NCBI RefSeq assembly: GCF_000092505.1
Contig: NC_014136.1
Location: 1 to 64,000, forward strand
Direction of reading: 5' to 3'
DNA from: Leuconostoc kimchii IMSNU 11154
Lineage (GTDB): Bacteria > Bacillota > Bacilli > Lactobacillales > Lactobacillaceae
Length of the DNA: 64,000 nt
Made by a program: the position numbers and the translations under genes. Of this stretch, positions 41,301-51,000 are shown in pieces. Positions within the stretch are counted from its first letter, which is position 1; every line of letters starts with the position of its first letter. The notes under the pieces were generated by a model that saw only the letters and a list, made by a program, of their open reading frames with translations, ran no database searches and was not told the origin of the DNA.

Positions 41301-42383
41301 ATGGTTAGTTATCGAAAGCGTGGCTCAGTCTGGCAGTATGAAATTTCATATAAAGATACATCTGGTAAATATAAAAAGTTGCGAAAATCTGGGTTTCCTA
41401 GAAAATCAGACGCCATTTCTGCAGCAGCTCAACTCCAAACAAATCATCCAAATTTAATTTCATTTCAATCTGGCAAACAGCTTTTCTCAGATTACTTCGA
41501 ACACTGGATAAATCTGTATAAAAAGCCTACCGTTTCAAAGATAACCTTTATTAAATATCAAAATACATTGCAACATGCAAAACAATTATTTAAGGGAATT
41601 CGCCTTTCTGATCTTTCTCGTACTGTGTACCAACAGAAAATCAATAAATTTTCAGAAACACATAGCATCCGTACGGTACACACATTTCACAAGCAACTAA
41701 AATCCGCACTTCTTGATGCATTCGATGAAAAAATCATCTCTATTGATCCCACGAGAAAAACTGTAATTAACGGGACTCCACCTCGCAAGCAGCGCATGAC
41801 ATTAGACTACAAAGAGACCAAGCTACTTGTTAAACATCTTGATTTAAATATGCTAGAAGACCTTGTAATCTACGTTGCAATCGTGACCGGAATGCGCTTC
41901 GCCGAAATATTAGGACTAACTCCTGCTGACATAGACACCCAGAACAATATAATTTCAATAACTAAAACTTGGGACTATAAGTTTAATAGTGGATTCAAAC
42001 CAACTAAGACGAAATCATCTCAAAGGGACATCGTCGTAGATTCCGAGACAATTAAAGCTATTCAAAAATTTGTCAGCCATCACAAGATTCCGGAAACGAA
42101 TCCAATTTTCGTATATAACAGTCATAGCATCGTCAGCGCCGAAATAAATAAGATTCTCTCTTCCAAATTGAATGGATTAGGCATCGCAAGAATTCCGTTT
42201 CACGGACTTAGACACACTCATGCATCAATTTTGTTGTACAGCGGGGTAAATCTCCTTTCTGTGTCAAAGAGACTAGGCCACAGCAATGTTACCACAACAC
42301 AGCAGACATACTTGCACATTATTAAAGAAATGGAAGAACAGGACGATAACAAAATAATAATCCTTCTTCAAGCTATAAAATAA
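41301..42383 (+). CDS. Tyrosine recombinase next to the pglX cassettes
   Basis: A 360-residue integrase-family recombinase. The N-terminal AP2-like arm domain is RKRGSVWQYEISYKDTSGKY. Catalytic residues: Arg199 (TGMRFAEILGL), His301 and Arg304 (HGLRHTH), His327 (GHSNVTTTQQ) and Tyr337 (TYLHI). The set is complete, so the enzyme should be active. The start overlaps the cassette stop by 8 bases, and GGAGG lies 6 bases before the ATG. Its place between inverted pglX copies makes DNA inversion at IR1 and IR2 its probable job; capture from a prophage or ICE integrase is likely. Confidence 0.92.
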   Translation: MVSYRKRGSVWQYEISYKDTSGKYKKLRKSGFPRKSDAISAAAQLQTNHPNLISFQSGKQLFSDYFEHWINLYKKPTVSKITFIKYQNTLQHAKQLFKGIRLSDLSRTVYQQKINKFSETHSIRTVHTFHKQLKSALLDAFDEKIISIDPTRKTVINGTPPRKQRMTLDYKETKLLVKHLDLNMLEDLVIYVAIVTGMRFAEILGLTPADIDTQNNIISITKTWDYKFNSGFKPTKTKSSQRDIVVDSETIKAIQKFVSHHKIPETNPIFVYNSHSIVSAEINKILSSKLNGLGIARIPFHGLRHTHASILLYSGVNLLSVSKRLGHSNVTTTQQTYLHIIKEMEEQDDNKIIILLQAIK

Positions 42384-42402
42384 TTGGCACAATATTTGGC
42401 AC

Positions 42403-42436
42403 AAAAAAGGAGATTCCAAAATTGGAATCTCCTTTT
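42403..42436. terminator. Bidirectional terminator between recombinase and pglX
   Basis: AAAAGGAGATTCCAA (42405-42419) pairs perfectly with TTGGAATCTCCTTTT (42422-42436). It serves both convergent genes. Just before it, TTGGCACAA occurs twice in 20 bases (42384-42404), resembling the 3' context of phage-type integrase genes. Confidence 0.93.
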
Positions 42437-42439
42437 CCA

Positions 42440-45400
42440 CTATTTTATTTTTGTTAACAACTTTTGTCCGTCTTGGATCTTTACATGATTTTCGACCACA
42501 CCATCATCTAAATCAATTTCAATTCGTGCCGTCGCTAAGTGTTGCAATACTTGATCAAACATTTTCATTTCATCAATTTGATTTGTTAAACGAGTTACTT
42601 TCTTTTCGTAAACCTTACGAATCTTTGCTACTGTTTCTGATTCAACAAGTGATTCGAAATTGGCCAGTGCGTTTTCATAGGCTTCCTGAAGTGGCAACAA
42701 ATAGTCCGTCCTTATCATTCCTGTTGTGTCGGCATCATAACGGTGAACATACATCAATGCTCGTAACCCTTCTTTCTTTCCAGAGTTATATTCCCAGTAG
42801 ATGGGCCTCTTTGAGTACACAGAGACATGATCTGCATAAAAATCTTTGATGAAGTATTGCCGAATCTTTTCTTCCGCGGTGCCGCCACCTTTGCCGACAA
42901 TTTGAGCGATATATTCTAGATTTGCCTGAACATTCTCATTTCCAAATGCAACTCTCAAGAACTCTTTCAAACGATTGATAATGTCCCGAGAATCATTAAA
43001 GTATGCATCATCAGACAAAATCAGAACATTATCCTTATTAGGTTGGAAAGACTTGTATTGATCAGAATTCCAATCGCCACCAGCATAAATCAATCCCGGC
43101 ACATCCAAAGAATAACGTCCAAATACAAGTCCCACGAAATATGATAAGAACGACTTTATATCACGAACCTCGTCTGCTAAGCGCACGGAAACATCCTTGT
43201 TCGCTACGTCTGGTGTCAATTCGTCTTGCAGACCATATAAATCAATAAAAATACGGTTTAATTCTTCTTCATTGTCCTTCAATTGATCAAATCTATCTTG
43301 TGTTTCACTTTTCCACACTTCAAAAGCTTCTTTAAGGTTCCAATTTCGATTATGTTCATCGATATGACGTATCAATGGGTGCATTTTAAAGTTCCAAGAT
43401 GTCTCGAATGAGTCCCAATCATTTTTAGAAATTGCGACTGCTCCAGTCACCTTCTCATTTATTTCAGGATTATCAATAGCCTTATCAAGGACTGGGAAAC
43501 TATTAAAGTCACCAATTTGCAAATTGATGGTTGGATTTAACATTTTAAACACATGATTTCCGATTGGAGTGTTCATCAGGCCAAGAATGTTCATTAACTT
43601 ATCATGACTTGATGAGAATGCAGACATCCCCGAAACATCATGTATACTACCAGCGCTCCTATATCTTATGCTGAATCCACCCGAAGTAATTAGAGACCAG
43701 GTTATTGCTTCACGGAAGTAATAATTAGGATTTCGAACAACGGAACGTTGCTTGCCGTTTGGAAATTTAAAATTCTTAATGTCTTGGCCATCATTCTCCC
43801 AATTAACTACATAGTCATAGTTTCCGTACCACTTTCGATATGCCCCCCCTTTGTTGTAAGGGAACCATTTTTTGTTTGATGAGACCGATTCGGGGATGTT
43901 TTTAGCATCGACCGCAATTTTAGCGTAACTAACTTCAAACCATTGACGTAAAAATACCGAATTATCGCCAGTTTGCAATCCAACTCTCGGTTCGACTAAT
44001 GTATCCATTTGTTGACCAATCTCAAAATCTCTTAACAAATTATCTGAAGCCCAATAGGCAATAGGACTACCCGGAATTTTATTGAAATTCGATTGGTTAG
44101 TTCGATATAGATAATCAACATCGGGATTTTCAATCGCTTCTAATGTTTTCACTTTTTGAACGTCCATGCCACCTTTAAAGTCAGACAATTTAATATACAC
44201 ACCATTTTCCGATGTGCTTGAATTTTTTAAAACAAACGTATTGATAGGAACTGTAGCTTCTTCAAAGGCAGAATACTCCATTTGAATCAGGCTAGAAATT
44301 AGTTTAGTGTTCAAAATTGACTTTCGCAAATTCTCGTAACTCTTTATGAACATCCATACAAATGGAGTCATATATGCGGCATATCCGTTGGTCACTGTCA
44401 TGTTGATGTTGTGCCAAATAAAAACGGAAAACAAATCACTTGAATAATCTTTATAATGCGTTTTCACATATTCTTTCAGGACCTTGTTCATTTTGTTTAG
44501 ATATGGCGGGTTCGTGATGACTGCTTCGTACTTATTTTGCATTGTTTCAACTATGTCTAACAGACGCAATAGTTGATAAGTAATTTCACGAGTGTTGTTT
44601 AAGTCTAGCGAAGTGTCCTGTGGAATGTTAGTTAGAACTGTTCGCAAATTACCTGTTTTTACAGGTTTATCGATTTGAATGATTGATCCTAGCGTACGTG
44701 AATCATGGAAAAGAGACACAATGTATTTCAAATCTTGAATGTTAGATTCAGACACAGGTAGACTTTCGAAATAGTTGTCATTGATGTTTGAAGTGTCCTC
44801 AAAAACATAAACCTTTGGTGAAATATTCGAAGTTAAAGCTCGACGATTATACTCGCGAGCTTTCATCATAAGTGCAAAGTAAGCCAGTTGATAAGCGCGT
44901 TTATCTATTTCCAATCCAAATAAATTGTTTTCAAGAATTAGGCTTGATGCTTCGCGAGACGAATACCCTTGCTCAGCATACATCTTCATCAAAACATCAA
45001 ATGCGTACACGAGAATGTGTCCTGAACCCATTGCGTTATCAATTACTTTAATTTGGGTAACGTCTAAATCATCAGAAACCATCTCCAAGCTATCAGGAAG
45101 TAAAAATTCTAGATGAGTTCCTAACTCTGAATGAGCATTACGTTCAAGATAATATTTTCCCAATGAGTTATCAACCATATATCGAACAACCCAGTCAGTA
45201 GTAAATAGTTGTGTGGCTGCAGGTATGTCATTAGTTTTGACAGTACCTCCATTTATATTTACTACTGCATTATGAGGTTCTTCATTATAGTACTGGTAGA
45301 GCCAGCCAATAATTTCAACTTGACCTTCAAGCTGCACATCAAAGTCACTCTCTGGAATACCATCAATCAAGTCCTTAATGACCCCATCGTGATAGCTGGG

Positions 45401-45991
45401 GGTGAACAATAATTGCATGTAATCACTGGTACGCTCAAACAGATAAGGCAAATTGTCATTCAATGCATTAGCTTGCTTAATGAATAGCATTGTATACGCC
45501 TTATCCAAGTCTTCTGGAATTTCAGTATCAAGTGCTTTAGCTAACAAAGCACGTTGATTGCTGTTAAATCCGCGCAAATCGTCTTCAATATCAAACGCTT
45601 CTGTCAAAATATCAGGCTCTGTACGCCCATTTTCAGATGATAGAACTCGTGTTTTAGATGGTAAATAGTCATTAACTTCCATAAATCGAATCGCAATAAT
45701 TCGATTGAACCAGGTATATGCTACCTCTTCAATAAAGTCCTGAAGCAACGTATTCCAATCCTCAGCTACACGTGACTTTAAGTGGCTCACTAGTTCACGG
45801 CGTAACCTGATATCATCACCACTAATCTCGTAAGCCAACTCACCATAATACTCGATTTCAGCTGTTGATTCCGCACGTTTTTCTTGAATGCCATCTTCAT
45901 CAATACCAAGTAGCCCTAGCTTATTCGTAATATCACGAATCAAGTCACGACGTGCTTTAACGGCAAAATTATTTATTGCCCGTTTGTCCAT
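42440..45991 (-). CDS. pglX: PglX, BREX N6-adenine DNA methyltransferase
   Basis: A full-length 1183-residue BREX methyltransferase that marks host DNA at the BREX site and is needed for defence. The SAM-binding region is IDNAMGSGHILVYAFDVL (321-325 MGSGH) and the catalytic motif is NPPY (494-497). The target-recognition region follows (about 550-850), then a conserved C-terminal domain of about 300 residues. IR1 covers residues 193-238 and IR2 857-885, so both the catalytic and recognition parts lie between the repeats. It is transcribed leftward after brxC with a 61-base gap holding a hairpin. The expressed version now is this one. Confidence 0.95.
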   Translation of the reverse strand: MDKRAINNFAVKARRDLIRDITNKLGLLGIDEDGIQEKRAESTAEIEYYGELAYEISGDDIRLRRELVSHLKSRVAEDWNTLLQDFIEEVAYTWFNRIIAIRFMEVNDYLPSKTRVLSSENGRTEPDILTEAFDIEDDLRGFNSNQRALLAKALDTEIPEDLDKAYTMLFIKQANALNDNLPYLFERTSDYMQLLFTPSYHDGVIKDLIDGIPESDFDVQLEGQVEIIGWLYQYYNEEPHNAVVNINGGTVKTNDIPAATQLFTTDWVVRYMVDNSLGKYYLERNAHSELGTHLEFLLPDSLEMVSDDLDVTQIKVIDNAMGSGHILVYAFDVLMKMYAEQGYSSREASSLILENNLFGLEIDKRAYQLAYFALMMKAREYNRRALTSNISPKVYVFEDTSNINDNYFESLPVSESNIQDLKYIVSLFHDSRTLGSIIQIDKPVKTGNLRTVLTNIPQDTSLDLNNTREITYQLLRLLDIVETMQNKYEAVITNPPYLNKMNKVLKEYVKTHYKDYSSDLFSVFIWHNINMTVTNGYAAYMTPFVWMFIKSYENLRKSILNTKLISSLIQMEYSAFEEATVPINTFVLKNSSTSENGVYIKLSDFKGGMDVQKVKTLEAIENPDVDYLYRTNQSNFNKIPGSPIAYWASDNLLRDFEIGQQMDTLVEPRVGLQTGDNSVFLRQWFEVSYAKIAVDAKNIPESVSSNKKWFPYNKGGAYRKWYGNYDYVVNWENDGQDIKNFKFPNGKQRSVVRNPNYYFREAITWSLITSGGFSIRYRSAGSIHDVSGMSAFSSSHDKLMNILGLMNTPIGNHVFKMLNPTINLQIGDFNSFPVLDKAIDNPEINEKVTGAVAISKNDWDSFETSWNFKMHPLIRHIDEHNRNWNLKEAFEVWKSETQDRFDQLKDNEEELNRIFIDLYGLQDELTPDVANKDVSVRLADEVRDIKSFLSYFVGLVFGRYSLDVPGLIYAGGDWNSDQYKSFQPNKDNVLILSDDAYFNDSRDIINRLKEFLRVAFGNENVQANLEYIAQIVGKGGGTAEEKIRQYFIKDFYADHVSVYSKRPIYWEYNSGKKEGLRALMYVHRYDADTTGMIRTDYLLPLQEAYENALANFESLVESETVAKIRKVYEKKVTRLTNQIDEMKMFDQVLQHLATARIEIDLDDGVVENHVKIQDGQKLLTKIK
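43338..43423. repeat. Inverted repeat IR2, copy in pglX
   Basis: 86-base partner of 41147-41232, opposite orientation. Homologous recombination or recombinase action here would exchange the 3' part of the gene. Confidence 0.9.
45279..45414. repeat. Inverted repeat IR1, copy in pglX
   Basis: 136-base partner of 39108-39243, opposite orientation, 4 mismatches by eye. Identity stops sharply at AATGAAGA on one side and AATTATTG on the other. The interval between the IR1 copies (6.3 kb) is the largest invertible segment. Confidence 0.92.
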
Positions 45992-46022
45992 TTTTAATTC
46001 TCGCCTTCATTAGGTTATGTAC

Positions 46023-46044
46023 AGTCCAAGAACAGATTCTTGGA
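46023..46044 (+). terminator. Hairpin between brxC and pglX
   Basis: AGTCCAAGAA pairs with TTCTTGGACT and, read rightward, is followed by AATTTTTT. It is therefore a terminator in the direction opposite to the BREX genes. For leftward transcription it is only a hairpin and may tune the level of pglX. Confidence 0.65.
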
Positions 46045-46052
46045 CTAATTTT

Positions 46053-49000
46053 TTAGATGTTCAAATCAATAAATGATGTTTTCCCATCATTTAGTTGTGC
46101 CAAAATTCGTTGCTTTAATTCTGCTAGTTGCACATCCAAGTCCGACTCAGAAGTAATGTGCCAGCTCGTTGCACCGGTATAATCACGTAAACTTTCGAAG
46201 CGTGGAATCTTGACTGGTCCAGCAGGTTTACTTTGCACTTCATCCCCATCTTCATGAGTAACAGGCAGCACTTGCCGCTTCGCCACTTCTGACTGAACTT
46301 TAGCCATCAATTGATTAAGCTTTGAACTAGCCAACGGTAGCTTACCATTCAAAGTTTCTAAATCAACAGCCTCAGTAGCCTGAGATCGAATGTTTTCCAT
46401 TTCAGAAATATAATCTGACGTTAACAGTGACTTTGTAGAATCGCTCAAATCAGTCTCAGAAATCAGCGTTTCTCCACGTTCTTGGTAATCCTGTACCCTC
46501 AAGATTACTCTTTGTTGTTCATCATCCAGAACCGAGTTAAACAGGTTTGAAAACTCTTCATTCTTTGCTTTAACATCTTGCACTTTCTTAGCCGTGCCTG
46601 ATTTGATTAACGATTCCAAGTTGTCTACAAGTTCATTTAGCTCAACATTCGTGATAAAGCCTTCGGAACGATGATAAATATCAACATTCTTTATTCCTTG
46701 CTCCCAGATTGCTTGAGAAGATTTATTACCATAAAAGTCCTTAACATCTTTGTCTTCCATAGCTTCATGCCAATCAAGCAATTCTTCCTCCATAGACGAC
46801 ATTTGCGCATAAAATTCGGCCGTATCTTTCACACCCAGCAATCGCTTGAGCAACTGAATTCCCTTTTGCAATTCAACGTGCCCAGGGAATTTTGAATCAC
46901 GCCCCTCGTAATCTGACAATCGGTCATATTCATACTTGATTGTTGCATCTCGCAATTCAAGCACCATACCATCGTCTGTCTCATCCTGAAAGGCGCGCTT
47001 ACCAAAGACCTCTTTAGCCAAATTTTTCAACGTCTTACGTTGCTTCATCGGAATATCTTGCTTAATCGTCAATGCGAGTCTCTTTTGATTCTTTAAGAAC
47101 AAATCAGCTTTTTGCTTATTAGAATAATGTTCATCCTTAACAAGGATTTTTTCACCATCACTCTCAATGTCTATTTTACCGTCAACGAACAGCTTAGCAA
47201 CTAGCCATTGCGTATCAATTGGTGAGAATCCATATGGAATAGCTTGAAATTGCGAAATAATGGTTTCCAATGACACTTTAGGATTCTTTGTCAGTTCTTT
47301 AGATATCTTGTTTTTTACATCTTCCAATGCATTTTGATTTACATCGGCCGCATCCAATACCATGTCGTCATCAGATGCGAAAAGTGAAACGATGTCACGG
47401 TCTGTATGTGTCTGAACCAAATCATTTAACTTTCGGAATGTGTTTCCAACAACATTTTTCATTCCTGATTCCAAACGCGTCTTTATGACGCTACCCTCAA
47501 TTTGATTTCCATTAACAAATACACGCGCCTCTGAAAGTGCATCAAGCGCATGTTTCTTAGCGGCATCCATCAAGCTTTTTCGTTCTTCTGATTGCACGCT
47601 AATCAATTGGCTAGCTTTAGAATCAAGCGAGGATGATCGGCTGAGGTACTGCGCAATTCGAATAGCCTGACGTAATTCATCAATATACTCAGCATTATTT
47701 GGCAAATCAATCACTAGAGTGTTAGATTCTGTACTCTCCATCTCAAGCTTCACATCAACATTATTCATGTCATTCAGTGGCGTGATGACCTTCATATTTA
47801 GTGCGTTTCGATTTGAACCTTGAAGATACTCATCCACAAATGTGTTGAACTTAAAGTTATAGTTTTTCCCCATTCCATCCGGTGTGAATGTAGTAGCCAT
47901 TTCAGCAAACAAGAAATCACCCAAACTTTTATCAACATCACTGTCATTAACCATTTGCTTGTCAATTTGTCGTTTAATATCTTGTTCTGTGTTAGTAAGG
48001 AATTCGTATCCCTTTGTCGTTTTTTCAACAAAACCTTGCTTAATCAGTACATTCAGTGCGTCTTCAACACGCTTACGCAATTCAATAACATCTTCATCAT
48101 TGCTTGAAATCAACAAGGTTGTAATTCCATCGATATTTTTTTCGAAAGAATCAACGTGCTTCACCATGAACAACGTTTGTAGAACACGAAGGGCAAACGG
48201 ATTTTTCTCTTCATTCGGATTCACCGCTTCATTTTTCTCAGCGTTCGAAATAACAATGCGGTGTTCGTGATCAATAAATCCCTCAAGCCCATCGTAGAAT
48301 GAACTAAATGGAATGAGCGTACTGGTGTCGTCTTCGCCAACCTTTTCTGCAGACTCTTTGAAAATAGCCAGCATAGAGCGTTCACCTTCTGACAAGTGTT
48401 TCCCGTCAGATCCGTGTTCTCGCACCGCTGTCAAAACTGATTGCAACAGCTCGAACTGATAAGGTACGAATGGATACACGTCTGCATAATCCTGAGCAGA
48501 CTTGTACTTTCGCCACTTACGCTCACTACCAAAGTTAAACTTATTCAAAATGGCCTGCTTATTGTTTTCAAAGTCACCTTCCAAGAATCCAGCAGCATCA
48601 TTTGTTTTTGCGAGCAATCGCTTCTTAATTACTTCGGCAACGTCTGCAGAACTCATAGAAATCTTTGTATCAAATCGGCCTTGAATCTTTGAAAAATCAG
48701 TACCACTTAAATTAGTGGTAACCTCATCAATTGCTTGCTGAGAAGTAACCATTACCCAAGCTTTTCCGCCAGTGGCAACACCGAGCTCTTCGACAATTGT
48801 TTGAAGATTCAACATGCGCTTAATATCATCACCAATAAATTGACCAACCTCGTCCACTAGGAACACAACGTGGTGATTGTCGCCCTTAGCATTGATATAG
48901 GTAGCAACACGCTCTGCAAAATCTTTAATATTCAGTTCGTAATCTGCATGGAAATTAGGCATATCATATTGATATCCAACTTGCTTCAAAGCTGGTTCGA

Positions 49001-49637
49001 TTGCAATTTTCTCCTCAAATGCATAACGATCACGGCCCTTCTCCCAATCATCATGCTTAGGATTCAATTCCTTATAAGCAGCCTTAAAGTCATCATATAG
49101 TCCGTCTGCAACGAGCATTTGTTCCATGTCAGCTAGCCAAAAGTTTTTGTCCGTAAAACCTTGCATCTTATTAAAGACTTGCAAAAACACGTTACGAATG
49201 GCATTTTCAGAGGACTTATTGCCTGATTTTGATTCAGAGTCAATGTTAAACAAAATAACATCCGAAGGAACACTAGCTGCCAAATCCATATTAGCAATTG
49301 TCATCGGGTCAGCAACCTTATTTTGCTGCTTGAAAAATTCGACCGCACTCATGCCATCAACCTGAACTTTAGAATTCAAAAGGTATGACAAGATTTTAAG
49401 GAAGTGAGACTTACCAGAGCCGAAGAAACCAGAAATCCAAACACCCATCTTGTCTGTCGTACCGTTAATTCCTTTTTGATATGCATCAAAAAAATCAGCG
49501 AAATAACGTTGCAACTCAGACGTCACAACATACTCATCTAAATCCTGTTTAATGGTTTGGACATCATCCTGTCCCACCTTGATAACCCCTTGAATATCAC
49601 GGGTAATATCCTTTTCAAAAATATCTTGAATTTTCAT
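46053..49637 (-). CDS. brxC: BrxC, BREX P-loop ATPase
   Basis: A 1194-residue ATPase of the BREX core (the PglY counterpart). Walker A is GFFGSGKS (70-77) in GVWISGFFGSGKSHFLK, and Walker B is VVFLVDEVGQFIGDD (about 255-270). Long helical and coiled regions fill the middle; the C-terminus ends with the small conserved WHITSESDLDVQLAEL region. It starts 17 bases after brxB. Confidence 0.96.
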   Translation of the reverse strand: MKIQDIFEKDITRDIQGVIKVGQDDVQTIKQDLDEYVVTSELQRYFADFFDAYQKGINGTTDKMGVWISGFFGSGKSHFLKILSYLLNSKVQVDGMSAVEFFKQQNKVADPMTIANMDLAASVPSDVILFNIDSESKSGNKSSENAIRNVFLQVFNKMQGFTDKNFWLADMEQMLVADGLYDDFKAAYKELNPKHDDWEKGRDRYAFEEKIAIEPALKQVGYQYDMPNFHADYELNIKDFAERVATYINAKGDNHHVVFLVDEVGQFIGDDIKRMLNLQTIVEELGVATGGKAWVMVTSQQAIDEVTTNLSGTDFSKIQGRFDTKISMSSADVAEVIKKRLLAKTNDAAGFLEGDFENNKQAILNKFNFGSERKWRKYKSAQDYADVYPFVPYQFELLQSVLTAVREHGSDGKHLSEGERSMLAIFKESAEKVGEDDTSTLIPFSSFYDGLEGFIDHEHRIVISNAEKNEAVNPNEEKNPFALRVLQTLFMVKHVDSFEKNIDGITTLLISSNDEDVIELRKRVEDALNVLIKQGFVEKTTKGYEFLTNTEQDIKRQIDKQMVNDSDVDKSLGDFLFAEMATTFTPDGMGKNYNFKFNTFVDEYLQGSNRNALNMKVITPLNDMNNVDVKLEMESTESNTLVIDLPNNAEYIDELRQAIRIAQYLSRSSSLDSKASQLISVQSEERKSLMDAAKKHALDALSEARVFVNGNQIEGSVIKTRLESGMKNVVGNTFRKLNDLVQTHTDRDIVSLFASDDDMVLDAADVNQNALEDVKNKISKELTKNPKVSLETIISQFQAIPYGFSPIDTQWLVAKLFVDGKIDIESDGEKILVKDEHYSNKQKADLFLKNQKRLALTIKQDIPMKQRKTLKNLAKEVFGKRAFQDETDDGMVLELRDATIKYEYDRLSDYEGRDSKFPGHVELQKGIQLLKRLLGVKDTAEFYAQMSSMEEELLDWHEAMEDKDVKDFYGNKSSQAIWEQGIKNVDIYHRSEGFITNVELNELVDNLESLIKSGTAKKVQDVKAKNEEFSNLFNSVLDDEQQRVILRVQDYQERGETLISETDLSDSTKSLLTSDYISEMENIRSQATEAVDLETLNGKLPLASSKLNQLMAKVQSEVAKRQVLPVTHEDGDEVQSKPAGPVKIPRFESLRDYTGATSWHITSESDLDVQLAELKQRILAQLNDGKTSFIDLNI

Positions 49638-49654
49638 TTTTTTACTCTCTAAAA

Positions 49655-50233
49655 TTAATTAATTTGTGTTGCTCGATAGTAATTATCGTCGTTTAACTCG
49701 CCAAACATACTTAGTTTAATGTTATCGAACTTTCCAGGATAAAACAACACAACTGGCATGTAGTCAATCACTTGTGTCATTGTATTTAAAATTTTGTGTG
49801 TACGGACAAGCGGGAAAATTTGTCCAATCCCCTCAATAAAGATAATATCCTCATCCGGATTAACTCGACTCTTAATGTATTCGACAAATCGATTATTTTC
49901 TTCGTTTGTAGCCATTAAATTGTTAATTTGCTCAATAACAAAGTCCATCCCTTGTTCTTTTTCGAATTGATAAATTATTTCCGTATACCCAAATTCATTC
50001 AGAGTATCCATCATAATATCGAACAAGTTGAACAGCTTAATATTCATTTGATGCTCACCATATGGTCCGCCATTGACAATTTGATTAGTCTCATCACGTA
50101 CATACAACTCATCTTGAGGACGGTAATCAAGGATAAAGTATGGCACCTCACCTGAAAGACCGTGATGGGCTGTTAAGCCGTCCACTTTTAGTCTGTGCCT
50201 CAAATTTTCAAATTTCTCAGTCAGTTCACTCAA
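49655..50233 (-). CDS. brxB: BrxB
   Basis: A 192-residue BREX core protein (DUF1788 type), with KFENLRHRLKVDGLTAHHGLSGEVPYFILDYRP near the start and the characteristic IIFIEGIGQIFPLVRTHKIL followed by MPVVLFYPG. It has no known catalytic residue; in other systems it contacts other BREX proteins. Three bases separate it from brxA. Confidence 0.95.
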   Translation of the reverse strand: MSELTEKFENLRHRLKVDGLTAHHGLSGEVPYFILDYRPQDELYVRDETNQIVNGGPYGEHQMNIKLFNLFDIMMDTLNEFGYTEIIYQFEKEQGMDFVIEQINNLMATNEENNRFVEYIKSRVNPDEDIIFIEGIGQIFPLVRTHKILNTMTQVIDYMPVVLFYPGKFDNIKLSMFGELNDDNYYRATQIN

Positions 50234-50236
50234 TTT

Positions 50237-50836
50237 CTATACTCCTGTAAATGCGGTTATGTAAATCCCTAGATTTTCTTTTTCCAATTCAATTAAAACT
50301 TGTGAATCTAGCAAATGTCGCTGAATAATATCCACGCCTTGTTCGTCAACAACACTTAGGCCAGACGAACGTACGAAATTTTTTAACAGCACTAGCATTC
50401 GTCGTTTCGTTTCATTCGTCCAGTTATCGACAATTTCGCTTTCGCCTTCTTTGCGTCGCATAAAAGCTTTCCACTCATAATCTTCTATTTTAGAATCGCC
50501 CAACATAATCTCATTTCGAAAATCTTCAATGATAAAGTCCTCAATCAATTGATTAAGTTTCATTATCGCTGTTAAGTTTATAAGCTTTTGATTTTGTGAA
50601 TCAACATCATTATATAAATTAAGCAGACCATCAGGAATGACCGACAATCGTTGATTCATAGCTTGCGCAACTCGAATACGACTTCCCTTTGATGCCTGAA
50701 GATAAATATTTTCATTCAAGCTCATCTCACGCATTTCAATAGGAGACTTTCCCGCCAAGAATAGATTAACACCTATACCAAATTCTTTTTGCCAGAAAGA
50801 TTGCGACACTTGTCCCGCTGAGTATTTTTTCTTCAT
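50237..50836 (-). CDS. brxA: BrxA
   Basis: A 199-residue BREX protein (DUF1819 type), a small DNA-binding-like helical protein and the first gene of the operon. It starts MKKKYSAGQVSQSFWQKEF and contains NIYLQASKGSRIRVAQAMNQRL. GGAGG lies 4 bases before the ATG. No brxR-type regulator gene is found upstream within the window. Confidence 0.95.
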   Translation of the reverse strand: MKKKYSAGQVSQSFWQKEFGIGVNLFLAGKSPIEMREMSLNENIYLQASKGSRIRVAQAMNQRLSVIPDGLLNLYNDVDSQNQKLINLTAIMKLNQLIEDFIIEDFRNEIMLGDSKIEDYEWKAFMRRKEGESEIVDNWTNETKRRMLVLLKNFVRSSGLSVVDEQGVDIIQRHLLDSQVLIELEKENLGIYITAFTGV

Positions 50837-50922
50837 ACTACCTCCAATTATACCGTCCCAGATGCTATTTATTTATTCATCGACTTCGTCGGTTCTGTTA
50901 TGAAAATTTATTTGTTAATTGG

Positions 50923-50940
50923 TGTAGAAATCATTCTACA
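50923..50940. promoter_or_regulatory. Dyad-symmetric operator-like site upstream of the BREX operon
   Basis: TGTAGAAATCATTCTACA: 7-bp perfect arms with a 4-base centre, about 90 bases before the brxA start. It is a plausible repressor or activator site in the BREX promoter region. The ligand is unknown, and no obvious -35/-10 pair could be fixed. Confidence 0.55.
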
Positions 50941-51000
50941 TTCATACCTATTCATTATACATTTAACCACACTGAAATAATAGAAAAATTAAAAAGGGCG

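Larger units (their letters stand above)
39108..41308 (+). pseudogene. pglX: Silent partial pglX cassette (second methyltransferase/specificity module)
   Basis: An open frame of about 731 codons homologous to pglX residues 196-885 but lacking the first 195 residues, a ribosome binding site and a normal start (the first codon is TTG, inside IR1). It keeps the methyltransferase motifs MGSGHILVYAFDLL and VVITNPPYMGSS and a diverged target-recognition region, then ends shortly after IR2 with a 24-residue unrelated tail. The roughly 298-residue C-terminus of PglX is missing. It lies in opposite orientation to pglX with a recombinase gene between, so it is best read as a storage cassette, not as decay; no internal stop is seen. 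Confidence 0.9.

Noticed and set aside
39108..41308. An independent second methyltransferase gene
   Set aside because: It has no ribosome binding site, starts inside IR1 and lacks the first 195 and last 298 residues; a silent cassette is the better reading.
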